Part shown: piece by piece, positions 12,001 through 21,299 of the stretch
How positions within the stretch are numbered: the stretch's first letter is position 1
Layout of the letters: the number at the start of each line of letters is the position of its first letter
Origin: Antedon mediterranea
Taxonomy: Eukaryota > Echinodermata > Crinoidea > Comatulida > Antedonidae
Length of the DNA stretch: 60,000 nucleotides
Direction of reading: 5' to 3'
NCBI RefSeq assembly: GCF_964355755.1
Contig: NC_092677.1
Coordinates: 17,456,101-17,516,100 of the forward strand
Position numbers and translations under genes: made by a program
Notes under the pieces: model-generated
The model's database searches: none
Told to the model about the DNA's origin: nothing
What the model saw: only the letters and a program-made list of their open reading frames with translations

Positions 12001-13055
12001 TACAGACTTGCAAAGAGCGACAAGTCAGTATTATGCGTACAATTTTTCGCCCATGTTAAAGATACAGATTACCCGGGAGACAGCCAGCAGACTTTATCCC
12101 ATTGAGATTATACTTACCAATGGTGTGACGCCTGGAAACAGTGCGTGGAACTTGTAAGTGTCTCTCATCAAAACAAGTTCTCTTTTTCGTTGGTCAATCT
12201 CAGTATCGTGCTGAGGTAAGCAGGTATCATATCTGGCCCATCTTTAAAACAAAAACAAAAATACATTTTTTCCATGCCCTTATATTTCAACCAAATAAAA
12301 GTTCATCAAATAATGTATACATGCTTTGCATAATATTTTTTATTTGTACTGGGCATATAAGGCCATGGAGATACAATACAGAGAATCGTGTGTCAGATTT
12401 CAACAAGAGAGACAAACTACAGTAGACGTGTCTTCAATTTCATGGGTAGTTTTTCCTCTTTTACTTAACCGATTAAGATATTTTACTGTAGGCCTACTTC
12501 ATTTTCCGTTAGTTTAATGTAGGCCTACTACGCATTTTATAAAAGCATCCAAAATGTCTTCGTATTTGTTATGAAGACGAAATAGAATTTCTTGTGTGAA
12601 ATGTCGCTACCAATTTCTGTTCATCGAAAATTGTTTTTCGTCTTTCTTAATTAGATAATGTATTTGATTTAGGACTACCTTTTTGTTTCACCTGACACCA
12701 TCCATCTGTTTACAGGGAACTCATATATCTTCCTCTCAACTTTATCAGCAATCAAAATCCACTCCAACCCCCAGTAATCTTTCCTTCCGCAAATGGCACC
12801 TATTACTGTTCTCTTCAAGGTTATTTCAATTTTCTCAATCGAACCAAAGTCATGAAATTCTGTCAACTCAAATGTGTTCCGTTGCCCTTCTTCGAAGTCA
12901 TCTCGATATTGGACATCGAGATTAAAGGCTTTTGACTTTTTTCCATTTGAGTTGATCAACGTTAGTAGAATATCATCATCTGTACCAGCGAACTTTTGGT
13001 CGATTGTCTTAACAACAACTTCGTATTGGCATTGTTTTGATTCCTTGCCTCCCAT
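2928..13055 (-). CDS. PLAT-domain lipoxygenase, predicted R-specific, 13 coding exons, 681 aa
   Basis: Lipoxygenases are non-haem iron dioxygenases that add O2 to polyunsaturated fatty acids. Exons, 5' to 3' on the minus strand: 13055-12679, 12241-12118, 11866-11831, 11148-10981, 10047-9950, 9407-9290, 9079-8984, 8070-7856, 7316-7054, 6676-6585, 6263-6084, 5743-5580, 3042-2928. They total 2046 nt with phases that join without a break. Residues 1-125 form a PLAT/LH2 domain (GTDDD, then WGLEW), which in animal family members binds calcium and membranes. The catalytic domain carries WIIAKLWF, His370 and His375, His560 and Asn564 (HAAVN), and ends in ...IPNTIAV, so Val681 replaces the usual Ile. 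Gly413 lies at the position of 5-lipoxygenase Ala410. The start has A at -3, G at +4 and an in-frame upstream stop. MGGKESK fits N-myristoylation. The exact positional product (for example 8R or 11R) is not predictable here. Confidence 0.95.
3654..5473. mobile_element. Foldback repeat filling lipoxygenase intron 12
   Basis: The left arm (about 3654-3895) and right arm (about 5208-5473) are inverted copies. Both carry a block reading toward AAGTTGGATGGCAATTTGTC and a CCCGAAAGGGG/CCCCTTCGGG tract. Between them lie two direct copies of a roughly 510-bp unit (about 4330-4830 and 4850-5350; ACCATCGAT, then TATGATTGATT, then GGTTTTATAGG). No open frame of note and no clear target-site duplication were found. 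Confidence 0.75.
5580..5743 (-). CDS. Lipoxygenase exon 12
   Basis: Residues 590-644 (KPRTELDVIRTLPTKDDT... CVDALK). It matches the family segment between the P-P-P loop and the last helix. The acceptor is AAAAG behind a moderate pyrimidine tract; the donor is GA|GTAAGT. Confidence 0.88.
6084..6263 (-). CDS. Lipoxygenase exon 11: third histidine and asparagine ligands
   Basis: Residues 530-589. SSAYHAAVNFPTYEQ carries His560 and Asn564, followed by FTPNFPLNLRGSIPNNK. It is phase 0 on both sides, with acceptor TTGACAG and donor AAG|GTAGGC. Confidence 0.95.
6585..6676 (-). CDS. Lipoxygenase exon 10, ends at a GC donor
   Basis: Residues 499-529 (DSQEEIENDNELHLF...GGCGLK). The exon ends CTGAAG|GCAAGT. 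The neighbouring GT (GGCAA|GTAACT) would shift the frame relative to exon 11, so the GC donor is required. Confidence 0.85.
7054..7316 (-). CDS. Lipoxygenase exon 9: Coffa-site glycine
   Basis: Residues 411-499. It opens with W-L-G413, where Gly is 38 residues after the second iron histidine, the same spacing as the Ala/Gly stereocontrol residue of animal lipoxygenases. It then carries LPKFYYRDDGLLIWNAIRSY, a family signature. Donor TACG|GTTTGT. Confidence 0.93.
7856..8070 (-). CDS. Lipoxygenase exon 8: first two iron histidines
   Basis: Residues 340-411. It contains WIIAKLWF and the ligand pair His370/His375 in AHLSFTH. The exon ends at the first two bases of Trp411. Acceptor TTTAAG, donor CTG|GTAAAA. 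Confidence 0.93.
8215..8805. repeat. 30-bp minisatellite in lipoxygenase intron 7
   Basis: About 20 tandem units of 28-30 bp (AACTCTGGTAGTATCTCTAT plus GGAAATTGTT). The right part (about 8560-8800) is nearly identical unit to unit. The left part (8215-8480) is divergent and includes 28-bp units. Because 30 is divisible by 3, open frames of up to 125 codons exist on both strands. These are by-products, not genes. Confidence 0.95.
8984..9079 (-). CDS. Lipoxygenase exon 7
   Basis: Residues 308-339 (APICLYYVNDAEDLVPVAIQL), matching the A-P-I-C-L-x-Y...L-x-P-I-A-I-Q-L block. It is phase 0 on both sides, with acceptor TTTACAG and donor GTAAGT. Confidence 0.92.
9147..9231. repeat. Hairpin repeat in lipoxygenase intron 6
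   Basis: CAGGCTTTAGTTATTTACCC (from 9147) pairs with the complement ending at 9231, with a few mismatches and a short loop. It takes up about 40% of a 210-bp intron. It is probably a small MITE. Confidence 0.7.
9290..9407 (-). CDS. Lipoxygenase exon 6
   Basis: Residues 268-307 (FGVTDNMVKPSM... FISDYADLENV). It corresponds to the segment ending in the conserved F-I-x-D-Y/F-x-x-L motif. The donor is GTAAGT. Confidence 0.9.
9950..10047 (-). CDS. Lipoxygenase exon 5
   Basis: Residues 236-268, including HWRSDSYFGRLQLTGGNP, the conserved W-x-D-x-x-F-G-x-Q-x-L-x-G-x-N-P block at the entry to the catalytic core. Acceptor TTTTTTTAG, donor GTAAGT. Confidence 0.9.
10296..10425. repeat. Dispersed repeat with GTCGGTCGGTC motif
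   Basis: Holds GTCGCGTGGACGCGAC, GTCGGTCGGTCGGTC and AGCACGCGACT. A shorter relative with AGGTCGGTCGGTTTGTCGG and GAGCACGCGACT is at about 3920-3975. It lies in lipoxygenase intron 4 and no function is inferred. Confidence 0.6.
10981..11148 (-). CDS. Lipoxygenase exon 4
   Basis: Residues 180-235, exactly 56 codons, from NRVDNYIYKL to YCYSKPA. Acceptor CCTACAG, donor GCG|GTTAGT. The spacing of the F-x-x-L-x-x-M/F motif suits the family. Sequence similarity is lower here than in flanking exons. Confidence 0.82.
11412..11429. repeat. Poly(C) run of 18
   Basis: A homopolymer of 18 C in lipoxygenase intron 3. Similar G runs occur at 24101, about 26776 and 35153. The transcribed strand here reads as G, so a G-quadruplex in the intron is possible. 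Confidence 0.9.
11831..11866 (-). CDS. Lipoxygenase exon 3 (36-nt microexon)
   Basis: Twelve codons, LQNLPFEEKPDG (residues 168-179), between TTTCTTTCAG and GTAACG. It is phase 0 on both sides and fits the DLP...F..EKG segment of animal lipoxygenases. Confidence 0.8.
12118..12241 (-). CDS. Lipoxygenase exon 2
   Basis: Encodes residues 126-167, including LPQHD and the charged helix that links PLAT to the catalytic domain. Acceptor AAAG, donor TTG|GTAAGT. It is too short to show as a long open frame but aligns with the family. Confidence 0.88.
12679..13055 (-). CDS. Lipoxygenase exon 1: start codon and PLAT domain
   Basis: Encodes residues 1-125 plus two bases. It begins MGGKESKQ (myristoylation consensus G2, S6, K7) and covers the beta-sandwich PLAT domain. 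The donor is AAAAG|GTAGTC. A competing upstream GT (TCAG|GTGAAA) exists, but only the chosen donor joins exon 2 in frame. Confidence 0.92.
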
Positions 13056-14150
13056 CTTTGAAGAAATGCAGATACGAATAGAAACGCACCACCTAACTCA
13101 CAACTGATGTGCCCGAAAGTGGTTGAACTTTTCATTTTATTTCGTTACTTATTTACAATGATTGAGATGAAATGCTGGTAGCAGCAATGCCCGTTTACAG
13201 GTTATTGTATTTATTATGGTACGATGTTTATTTTAATTATTGTTGAAGAGGATATCAAAACCTGGCAACAGATGACGTATGTCATCATTTCGTGATGTCT
13301 GCCATTATTTCACAAATAAATGATAACATTTCTTACAAATTTTGTTTAATCACAATATGATTATTTGAAAGTTGTGTAAAATAAACACGAGTCATACAGT
13401 TAATAATACTGTTACGTATAAACTGCCATTTAGTCTTTTACAATGAATTCTTGGCCTTTAGGCCTATATGTGAGCATTGATAAACTCGATATTTTTCTTG
13501 GTTTTATTCATTTTCGCAAGACAGGAATGCCCCATCCCCATCATTTTTTACTAAAATAGTGACTATAATTACTACAATTAAGAGTAAGTAACTAATTTCC
13601 CTTTATTGAACAATTCGAAATATGAATTTACATGCGCAAATCGATCAGTTCAATTCGTTCACACATTTTGTATCGCAGGCAAAATGTACTTTACTTTGAA
13701 CTCCTGTGGATGTTTTGTAAACGTAATACACTTACTCAGCCTTTTCATGTTTAATTTTTTGTAGGAAAAAAAACCATTTAGTTAGTAACGAGTTTAGTGT
13801 TTCCAAACAAGAACAAAAGTAGATTCATTCACTTTGTTGAAATGTACTAAATAGGACCTAACCTACACCTGTCGTTAAGTCGAACGGAATTCATGTAGGA
13901 TAATTGTTGAAGTCTACTTATAAAGCTAAAAAGTATAAACCGCGCGAGTAAGTTAATAATTGATTAAGCTTGACATCGGTTAACTCTCTCTGGGACATCC
14001 AATACAGTTTTTATAAACAATGCAAAATAAAAGAATGTGGTTTGTTGCAGAATAAAATATTCCAAAGCAGATTACGGGTCCTGGTTGATATGGTTTTAGG
14101 TACGGTGCGGTGCATTACTAGTAGGCCTGTTAAGTCCTTCAAATTGTGAT
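13056..14150. other. Upstream flank of the lipoxygenase gene
   Basis: This should hold the 5' UTR and promoter. I see no strong TATA box or CpG cluster. An in-frame stop lies about 50 bases upstream of the start codon. The remainder is AT-rich, without open frames that resemble known proteins. Confidence 0.4.
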
Positions 14151-14199
14151 AACATTCTGAAACTTTGCACAGTTATTTATTAGGATGTCAAAAATATGA

Positions 14200-14720
14200 A
14201 ATGGAAGGGTTGCACAAAATTTGGTCAGTGGAAAGCCGCCATTTTGGATTTCAAAATGGCGGACCCCAAATGTTCACTTTTCAGGTATATCTCTGCTAAA
14301 GAGGCGCCTACAGTTCTGATTTTAGGTGCAAATTATATGGTAATGGGGTCAGCAAACATATTTCAGTGTATTTAACTAACATATTGATTGCATGGCGGCC
14401 ATTTTGGATTTCAAAATGGCGGACCCCAAATTTTCACTTTTCGGGTATATCTCTGCTGCTAAAAAGGTACACAGAGTTCTGATTTTAGGTGCAAATTATA
14501 TGGTAATGGGTCACCAAAAATATTGGTATTTAACTAACATTTTGATTGCATGACGGACATTTTGAATTTCAAAATGGCGAACTCAAAATGTTTCAGTACA
14601 GTACCTAAAGTTATAATTTTTGGTACAAAGTATAATATGGTATTGAGGTCAACAAACATATTGGTATAACGTCTTTGATTGCATGGCGGCCATTTTGAAT
14701 GTACTGGCTTTACATTTGCT
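14200..14720. repeat. Tandem array of ~165-bp units centred on CCATTTTGGATTTCAAAATGG
   Basis: Three full copies and one partial copy begin near 14230, 14395, 14560 and 14690. Each carries GCCATTTTGGATTTCAAAAT, an imperfect palindrome, followed by GGTATATCTCTGCT and GATTTTAGGTGCAAATTATA. Divergence rises toward the right. Confidence 0.85.
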
Positions 14721-14776
14721 ATTTACATTTACTATTTGTTTATGTTTATAGTTACATGCATTTAACACGGACACAA

Positions 14777-15231
14777 TTATTGTAGGTCATATTTTCCCTG
14801 GCAACCACACAGCTCTGTACATCGTAAATCACTCTTTCTGCATTTACAGCGTCCAAGGTCACAATCGGTGTGTCCACAGCGAATTAAAACCTTTGTGACA
14901 TCTGAAAGTTCCGGCAATGAACTCCAAACTGGACTAAATTTGTTGCCGTCCTTTCTTCATCCCCAGTTCACTGGGTCCTGTTCAACCATGAAGGCATCTA
15001 GACAGTTGTACCACTTCCTGGCTTGTAAAATAGACCGTTTCACATGTTCTCTTAATGCCGCAGATGTTGGTGGGATATTTTCAATAGTCTTTCCTCTTCT
15101 TGTAAAAAGATATCGTCTTGCATCATTTACCTTCTTTCCATTAAATATTCTGCAGTACGTAGTTACAACAAACTGTTCTAGATAATCTGTGTCTGTTTCA
15201 CTAACATCCCCTACAGACAATGGAGTGTGAA
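14777..15231 (-). pseudogene. Broken C-terminal fragment of a Cys-rich (CRC/tesmin-like) multicopy protein
   Basis: The minus strand reads ...ARRYLFTRRGKTIENIPPTS, then LREHVKRSILQARKWYNC, then PVNWG, stop, RKDGNKF..., and ends in a Cys-rich tail: RCGHTDCDLGRCKCRKS followed by RCTELCGC, then TAA at 14777. The frame is kept on both sides of an internal TGA at the codon after NWG, where a Trp codon would fit. The Cys pattern recalls CXC/tesmin repeats found in repetitive invertebrate genes. The 5' side is cut by the SINE at 15232, so the upstream frame (MQIQCSN...) is SINE sequence. The family name is uncertain. Confidence 0.6.
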
Positions 15232-15500
15232 GCACTGTGGCGCAGTAGTTAGAGCATTGGATTTGCAATCAAGAGTTTGCAGGTTCAAGCCCGGCCGGTC
15301 ACTGCAGTGTTGAGTCCTTGAGCAAGATTCTTTATCCACATTGTTCCTCCCCACCCAGGTAATAGAAATGGATACCGGTATGTAAAAAGTACTGGAAATG
15401 TAAATCAGACTCGTTTGTGCGAGAGGAGTGTCGCACCCTCACAAACATATACACTTAGTGGAGTCTGGCCCAAAGCTAAAGAAATGGAGATGGGCACCAC
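15232..15500 (+). mobile_element. tRNA-derived SINE
   Basis: It has an A box TGGCGCAGTAGTTAGAGC and a B box GGTTCAAGCCC (15282-15292) in a tRNA-like head. A core with CCTTGAGCAAGATTCTTTA follows, as in many SINE families. The 3' limit is approximate. It is inserted in the Cys-rich gene fragment. Confidence 0.85.
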
Positions 15501-15583
15501 GTCTCAATATTACGTTATATAGGGGTCTCTGTTTTCGAGATTTTCTCGAAAACAGAGACCCCCTATATAATGTAATATTTAGA
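15501..15583. repeat. Near-perfect 83-bp palindrome
   Basis: About 39 bases on each side of a 5-base loop (ATTTT) pair: GTCTCAATATTACGTTATAT... and its complement ending ...ATATTTAGAC, with only a few mismatches. The stem core is GGGGTCTCTGTTTTCGAGA. Partial copies of the same core follow to about 15660. Confidence 0.92.
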
Positions 15584-15960
15584 CGTTTTAGTGGGGGTCT
15601 CTGTTTTCGAGATTTTCTCTAAAACAGAGACCCTGGGTCTCGGGTCTCTGTTTTCGAGACACCCGCGTAGGAAGACATACAAATCTCATGAGATGAGGTC
15701 ATGAGAGGCTCAACTACAAAAACAATCTAGCGCGTACGGCCGTACGTGCTAGATGATAAAATATTTTAACCACGTGGTTGGTTAGATGTAATGAAAATTA
15801 AAAATAGTTGATCTGAAGGGAATGATATGATATGTAAATAAACAAACACTCAAAAGAATTATGTTTACAGTTCAACTATTGTCAGAATAATAGTTTATTC
15901 TTATTTGCCTAACTTTATTTTTCCCCGGCACTTTTGTTTGCCGACGGACGCGATGATGTG

Positions 15961-18022
15961 CCGATCCGGTGGTCTACAGGGTTGGGTAGGTTTGGCCAGT
16001 ATGCGTACCTTTTTATGGCCAGCGGGCGTCCCGGATGCGATTTTTTTAAAATCTAAATAAACATGAATAATTCATCAGTTAAATTTTTTGTTCCGTGTGT
16101 ACACCCAAGCGTATAGCAACAAGTAATTACAACTGCGATACGATTCTTTCTAGGCCTAGGATTCGAGGTCAATTCATGTGATTGCCTTCGCGCACTCTTC
16201 TTCAAACACCACTGGCACTATGCATAATGTGTCGAGGCTAATCGACAGCTAGGCAAGACATTCAACTAAGTAGTAATTAGACGGGTGTCACGAAACCTAA
16301 GACCACGAAAGCTAAGACCCCCTAAGACCTAAGATCACGAAAGCTAAGACCCAAGACCTAAGATTACAAATATTTATCTTTCGCACCTGCCTTGTATTTT
16401 AACTCCCAACATTTATTCTGAATACCACACCTTAGAATTGGTACTTTCATGAAAAAGAATCACATAAAAAGTAACAAATACATTTTTAAATTGATGATTT
16501 TACAGACGTTTTTCTCGCACACAAAATGACTAGCCTACAGTACAGTAGGCCTACCCCATGTTCAATGTTTTTGTTTCTATGGAACGTCAAAAGAGCAAAC
16601 ATTATATAGAGGGCTGAAAACTCTGTGGAGTCCATCTACAGTGTGGATGGAACAATGTAAAATTAAAATTGTAATGATAATAGTATAATCAGGCAAGTAC
16701 GAGGAAATAAATACTGGCAAATAAATTTTAATTAAAAAATCATGATAAGTTTTTTTTTGTTTCGTTTTCTTTCTGTTTTTATACTTGTACTATTATTGTT
16801 GCTCTTTTGGCGCTCCATAGAAACAAAAACATTGAGCATGGGGAGCTCGAGGAGTTACATTACAGGATACAAAGTCTCAAAGAAACACATCTGTAAAATC
16901 ATAAATTTAAAGGATTTATTTGTTATTATGTGTTTCTCCTTCTGAAAGTACTTATAAGTCCTAATTTTAAAGTGTGGTGTTCAGGATAAAGTTAGTCAAC
17001 AAATTTGGAGTCAAAATACAAGAAAGGCAGGTGCGTAAGAAAAAAATCCTCTGAACCAACACAATGGAGTAAATATATACAAACAAACACCCCGTCAAGT
17101 TTGTTTGTTGTAAAGAAAAAATATACATTTACTCAACGGGCGAAAATAATGTGAGTTTATCTATGTTTTGCGGTGGTATTAAATTATATTTATGGTAATA
17201 AATGAAACCTACTGTGTTTAAAATTATGTATGGATAAACAAGTATTGTTTTTAAGCTGTAGTATATCTTAGAATTTGTAATCTTAGGTCTTGGGTCTTAG
17301 CTTTCGTGATCTTAGGTCTTAGGGGGTCTTAGGTTTCGTGACACCCGTAATTGGACATAGCCCATAGAAAGCTTAGACCCACAAGAAGAATGTATATAAT
17401 TTGTTAATTAATTTTTTAATTCTGCTATTTTATTATCAAACAATATGCATGTACTCAAAGGAACTTTAAAAATGCGCGTATATGAACACATGAGATGGAA
17501 AGATTAGAACCACGAGAATAAAAAATGTATTTTTGTGTAATGTAATTGTTTAATTTTGCTGACTTATTTCTCGGACTGTGTCATACCTAACAGTAACACA
17601 CACGTCACACCAACTACTAGCATAGACATGGGCTTTAGAGACTAATAATCAGGCCTAATAGTATTAATAGAAACTATAATTTTAACACGTAATTCTTTAG
17701 TACTGTAATACATTATATTAAAAACACTATCATAAACAAGGCTGATTATTTCGACACAGCGGAGATAGGCCCAGAATCGTATCGCAGTTGTGTCGTGTAA
17801 TCACTTCTTGTTGCTATACGCTTGGGTGGACACGTAACAAGAAAATTTAACTGATGAATTATTCATGTTTATTTTGTGACGTTTCATTAAGGGGTCCCTA
17901 ACTTATGTACGAAAAAAAAAATCGCCGCCCGCTGGCCATATTGCGCACAATATCCGGGACGCCCGCTGGCCATAAAAAGGTATGCATACTGGCCAAACCT
18001 ACCCAACCCGTATCGATCCGGT
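15961..18022. mobile_element. Palindromic foldback element, host of a nested element
   Basis: Left-end sequence GGGTTGGGTAGGTTTGGCCA... TTTTTATGGCCAGCGGGCGTCCCGG (15979-16035) returns inverted at about 17955-18010. Further in, AATAATTCATCAGTTAAA and CGTATAGCAACAAG also pair with the right arm. GGCCAGCGGGCG is repeated inside the end. The outer limits are approximate and no target-site duplication was resolved. The interior holds the element at 16283-17346. Confidence 0.8.
16283..17346. mobile_element. Nested palindromic element with GGGTGT ends and ~10-bp target duplication
   Basis: The termini GGGTGTCACGAAACCTAAGA and their complement are flanked by GTAATTAGAC (16273-16282) and GTAATTGGAC (17347-17356), a 10-bp duplication with one mismatch. 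The ends carry CTAAGAC repeated several times. The inner arms (about 16380-16620 and 16790-17040) form a second long palindrome. The 10-bp duplication and long terminal repeats suggest a Mutator-like non-autonomous element; that class is inference. Confidence 0.8.
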
Positions 18023-18085
18023 CCCCCCACTATCCACTGGCCGGTCGTTCACTCTTACAAGACTGTCTTTTCCCACGGTTGGTGG

Positions 18086-20147
18086 GAGTGTTGACAAAGT
18101 GCGAGGCAGCGAGGCACGCGAGGCAAGCGGGGCATGCCAAATATTTGTGCGAGGCATCATTTTATCATTTCCAAAAGTGCGAGGCATGCAAGGCATATAG
18201 TTTACAATTTCAAAAAGGTGCGAGGCATATCTTAACGTGCTATTATGCTATATTATAGGCCTAATAATCAATCGATACAAGCGTATCTAAATAGATTCGT
18301 GTATACACTCATCATGTTGTTTATTTTTATGTAACGATTGTTTTTTTATTCAAGTCATATCGTGTCAAATTTTACTTTTACAAAAGTGCCCAAACTACGG
18401 TTCAAAAATCTGAACGACAGTCTTCAACTTTCGATAAACAATAATTGTTATAGCGACACACTCATCAAATGACTGCAATGTTTGTTGGCATTTCGAGCGT
18501 GTTCACTCACATGTCTCTCGAACATAGCAGAGTGAAAGTAATATTTTGTCACACCCCTGCGCCTAGATCGGGTAGACCCGAGAGATGGAAAATCCCTCTT
18601 TACTATTTAGCAGGTAGCGGAATGATTCAGCCCTCAGCTAGCTCAGAGGATTGTGGGGCATTCCCCTCCTATAGCACGTGGTTTCAGCAGCAACGCACAG
18701 ACTTCTCTCTGAGCGGCGTGCCAAAGACATTTTTGACATTCCATTCTCTAGGAACAACACGTGTACCTCTCTCGCAAATAAGGTGAACAGCGATTGCCAG
18801 GACAAGTTCAATAACTGGCGGTGAATAAAAGGTAACTGATATGGCGATCCAATAACATGCCGCAAAGAAAAAAATTGCGACAGAATTCTGGAGCGCGTGT
18901 GAAAAAAGACTTACGTCCGACAATTGTAATACTAGGCCTAAAATTAAACTTTAGCTAATATGCTTAGCCCTAACCTAGATAAGAGGCCTATTTAGAAAAT
19001 AATTTAATCAATTTTGATATAATAATAATTGGTGTAATATTTAATAATGATACACTATTCCTGTTTCAGTAAGCTAGGTATATATTACGAACGATTTTTA
19101 TTTATTGTTGTCCATGTACGTACTAATAAACCTGGCGCCAGTTTCCTTCGCTTGTATTTTTACTCCAAATTTGATAACTAACTTTATCGTGTGAATACCA
19201 CACCTTAGAAGTATACCTCATGAGTACTTTAATGAAAGAATCACATAAAAAGTAACAAATAAATCCTTAAATTAATGATTTTACAGGCGTGTTTCTCGCA
19301 CACTGTTCGCGAATTTCACTTATTCAATGTTCAATATTTTTGTTTCTATGGAGCGCCAAAAGAGCAACGATAATAGAGGACTAAAACTCAGTGGAATGCG
19401 TCAATTTCTCATGCATTTATTGGTGAAAATTTATTTCAATATATTTGTTAATTTGTCAATAAAAATGCTGTAATATGTTACTGCTGATACTGTTCTGTTT
19501 TCAAAGAATAATAATCGATCCTAAATCAACATCACTAACTACCTAGTCTAGACCTAGGGCATCCTACTAAGGATATTATGATGAATTTTTTCTATTTTAT
19601 TCTTTAAAAGGTTAACGAAACCGTGTACATTATCAACAGTAACATTTTTCCTTACTGACAGTGACAAAATCTATTGAAATTGTACTTGATTTTCACCAAA
19701 TAATGCGTTAAATATAAATGGATTCCACAGAGTTTTTAGCCCTCTAATTAATTTTGCTCTTTTGGCGTTCCATAGAAACCAAAATATTGAACATTGAGTG
19801 TGCGAAATGCGAGAAAAACAACGTCTGTAAAATCACCAATTTAATGGATTTATTGTTACTTTTATGTGATTTTTCTTCATTAAAGTAGGCCTACTAATTC
19901 TAAGCTGTGGTATTCAGGATAAAGTTGGTTAAAATACAAGGCAGGTGCAAAAGGAAACTAGCCTAGCGGGCCTAGGCCTAGGCTACTTCAATTTCGGTGA
20001 TTTCCTGCCTTGCAATTTTGAGAAATGATAAAATGATGCCTCGCATTTTTTGATGATGGTAAAACGATGCCTCGCAAAAATTTCTGACTTGCCTCGCATG
20101 CCTTCCCTGCCTCGCGTGCCTCGCTGCCTCGCACTTTGTTACTACCC
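18086..20147. mobile_element. Foldback element with GCGAGGC iterons; empty site known
   Basis: The ends (left GAGTGTTGACAAAGTGCGAG; right inverted GGGTAGTAACAAAGTGCGAG) are followed by many copies of GCGAGGCA. GGTTGGTGG flanks both sides (18077-18085 and 20148-20156) and occurs once at the paralogous empty site 26212-26220, which proves insertion. Depending on where the element is taken to start, the duplication is 7-9 bp. A palindromic core is at 19130-19970. Confidence 0.88.
19130..19970. repeat. Palindromic core shared with the 16283-17346 element
   Basis: The arms 19130-19440 and 19640-19970 are inverted copies. They match the inner arms of the neighbouring element, for example AATACCACACCTTAGAA, then ATCACATAAAAAGTAACAAA, then CCAAAAGAGCAA. 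The outer termini of the two elements are unrelated. Confidence 0.85.
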
Positions 20148-20705
20148 GGTTGGTGGCTGCCTAATTATGCATCTTGCTTTTATCTTTGTGTTTAACATTT
20201 TAACCCGCCGCCGCCAACGGGACATTGACCTGGTGGTGCGCTGTCTGGTGTCAGTCACTGAAGACATTATCCGTGTTATCGAATGATTTATAATAAATCA
20301 AACATACCACTGTATAATAATTTAGGTTAGACACTGGAACAATTATATGTCACAGGTTCAATTTACCTTACCGAAAATCGTGACCGCCCCTCTTCCTCTT
20401 CAAAATTCCAAACATTTTATTGTTTCACTTAAAATGGAAATTCATTTGTTTGGGATATAACGTAAGACAATACAGGACAATACAACTTCAAGAAAAATAC
20501 ATCAAATTGCACAAACGCTATAGGCTAAAGTTAAAATACGGTTAATAAGCCAATGTTAAAATACCGTTAATAAAACGATTAAAAATGATTAAAATTCAAA
20601 ACAAAAATTACAGTATAGAGTTACCGTTGAACATTTTAATTATACATATGAATGCTATTTACAACACAGGACTTCCTAGTTCTACATACTGTAGATTGAC
20701 TTGGT
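20148..20705. repeat. Segmental duplication copy A (other copy at 26212-26747)
   Basis: Runs from GGTTGGTGG through CCGCCGCCGCCAACGGGACA, then CTTACCGAAAATCGTGAC, to CTGTAGATTGA. The same order occurs at 26212-26747 in direct orientation. The homology also extends leftwards on the other side of the 18086-20147 insertion (18044-18085). Confidence 0.9.
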
Positions 20706-21299
20706 CGTGGTCTAATTGTCATTATTATAATTGTCTGCTATCGATAGAAATATCTACAGAATTTGTTTCTATTAAAATCTTCTTATTATTTTATTTTAAT
20801 GTTCTCTAATACAATGAACAATTAAAAAATGTATTTATCAATTTTATTTTGTGGCTTTACTAAGCTAAAGTTGATCACAAGTATAGGCCTATAAACTTAA
20901 ACTTGTTATACTACAATAATAATAATCAAGAAGGGTAGAATTGTAATCGTTAGAACTATTGCCACATGTCTATGAAACGGTGTCAGTTAAAATACTAGGC
21001 CTGTTACATTTAAATGTAATTCAAGGGTGCAGCTTTTGAGCAGGGTTTGGGGTGGTGGTGGTGGAGGTGGAGTACTCACATAATGCGCGCATGTTTGCCG
21101 CCTTGGAGATTGCTCGCACACCGCACGCGCCTCACGTGTGTCCATAACAACGCTCCTTTGGTACTACTGTGACAACGAAACATAACAAACGTCCATTGAA
21201 CTTCTTGGAAGCAAGTATAAATTTGTTGCTCTTCAATAAAAGTTACTTATTATACTGATTTCGAATACTGTACATCATTTGTTTTATTTAAAAAATACA
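20706..21299. other. Flank upstream of the kinase pseudogene
   Basis: Unique sequence in the first copy of the duplicated segment. A GGTGGTGGTGGTGGAGGTGGA tract is near 21053-21075. No further gene was recognised. A promoter for the kinase would lie here if it was ever transcribed. Confidence 0.35.

Noticed and set aside
12683-13107. Plus-strand open frames over lipoxygenase exon 1
   Set aside because: Antisense shadows of the PLAT-domain exon, which has clear homology on the minus strand.
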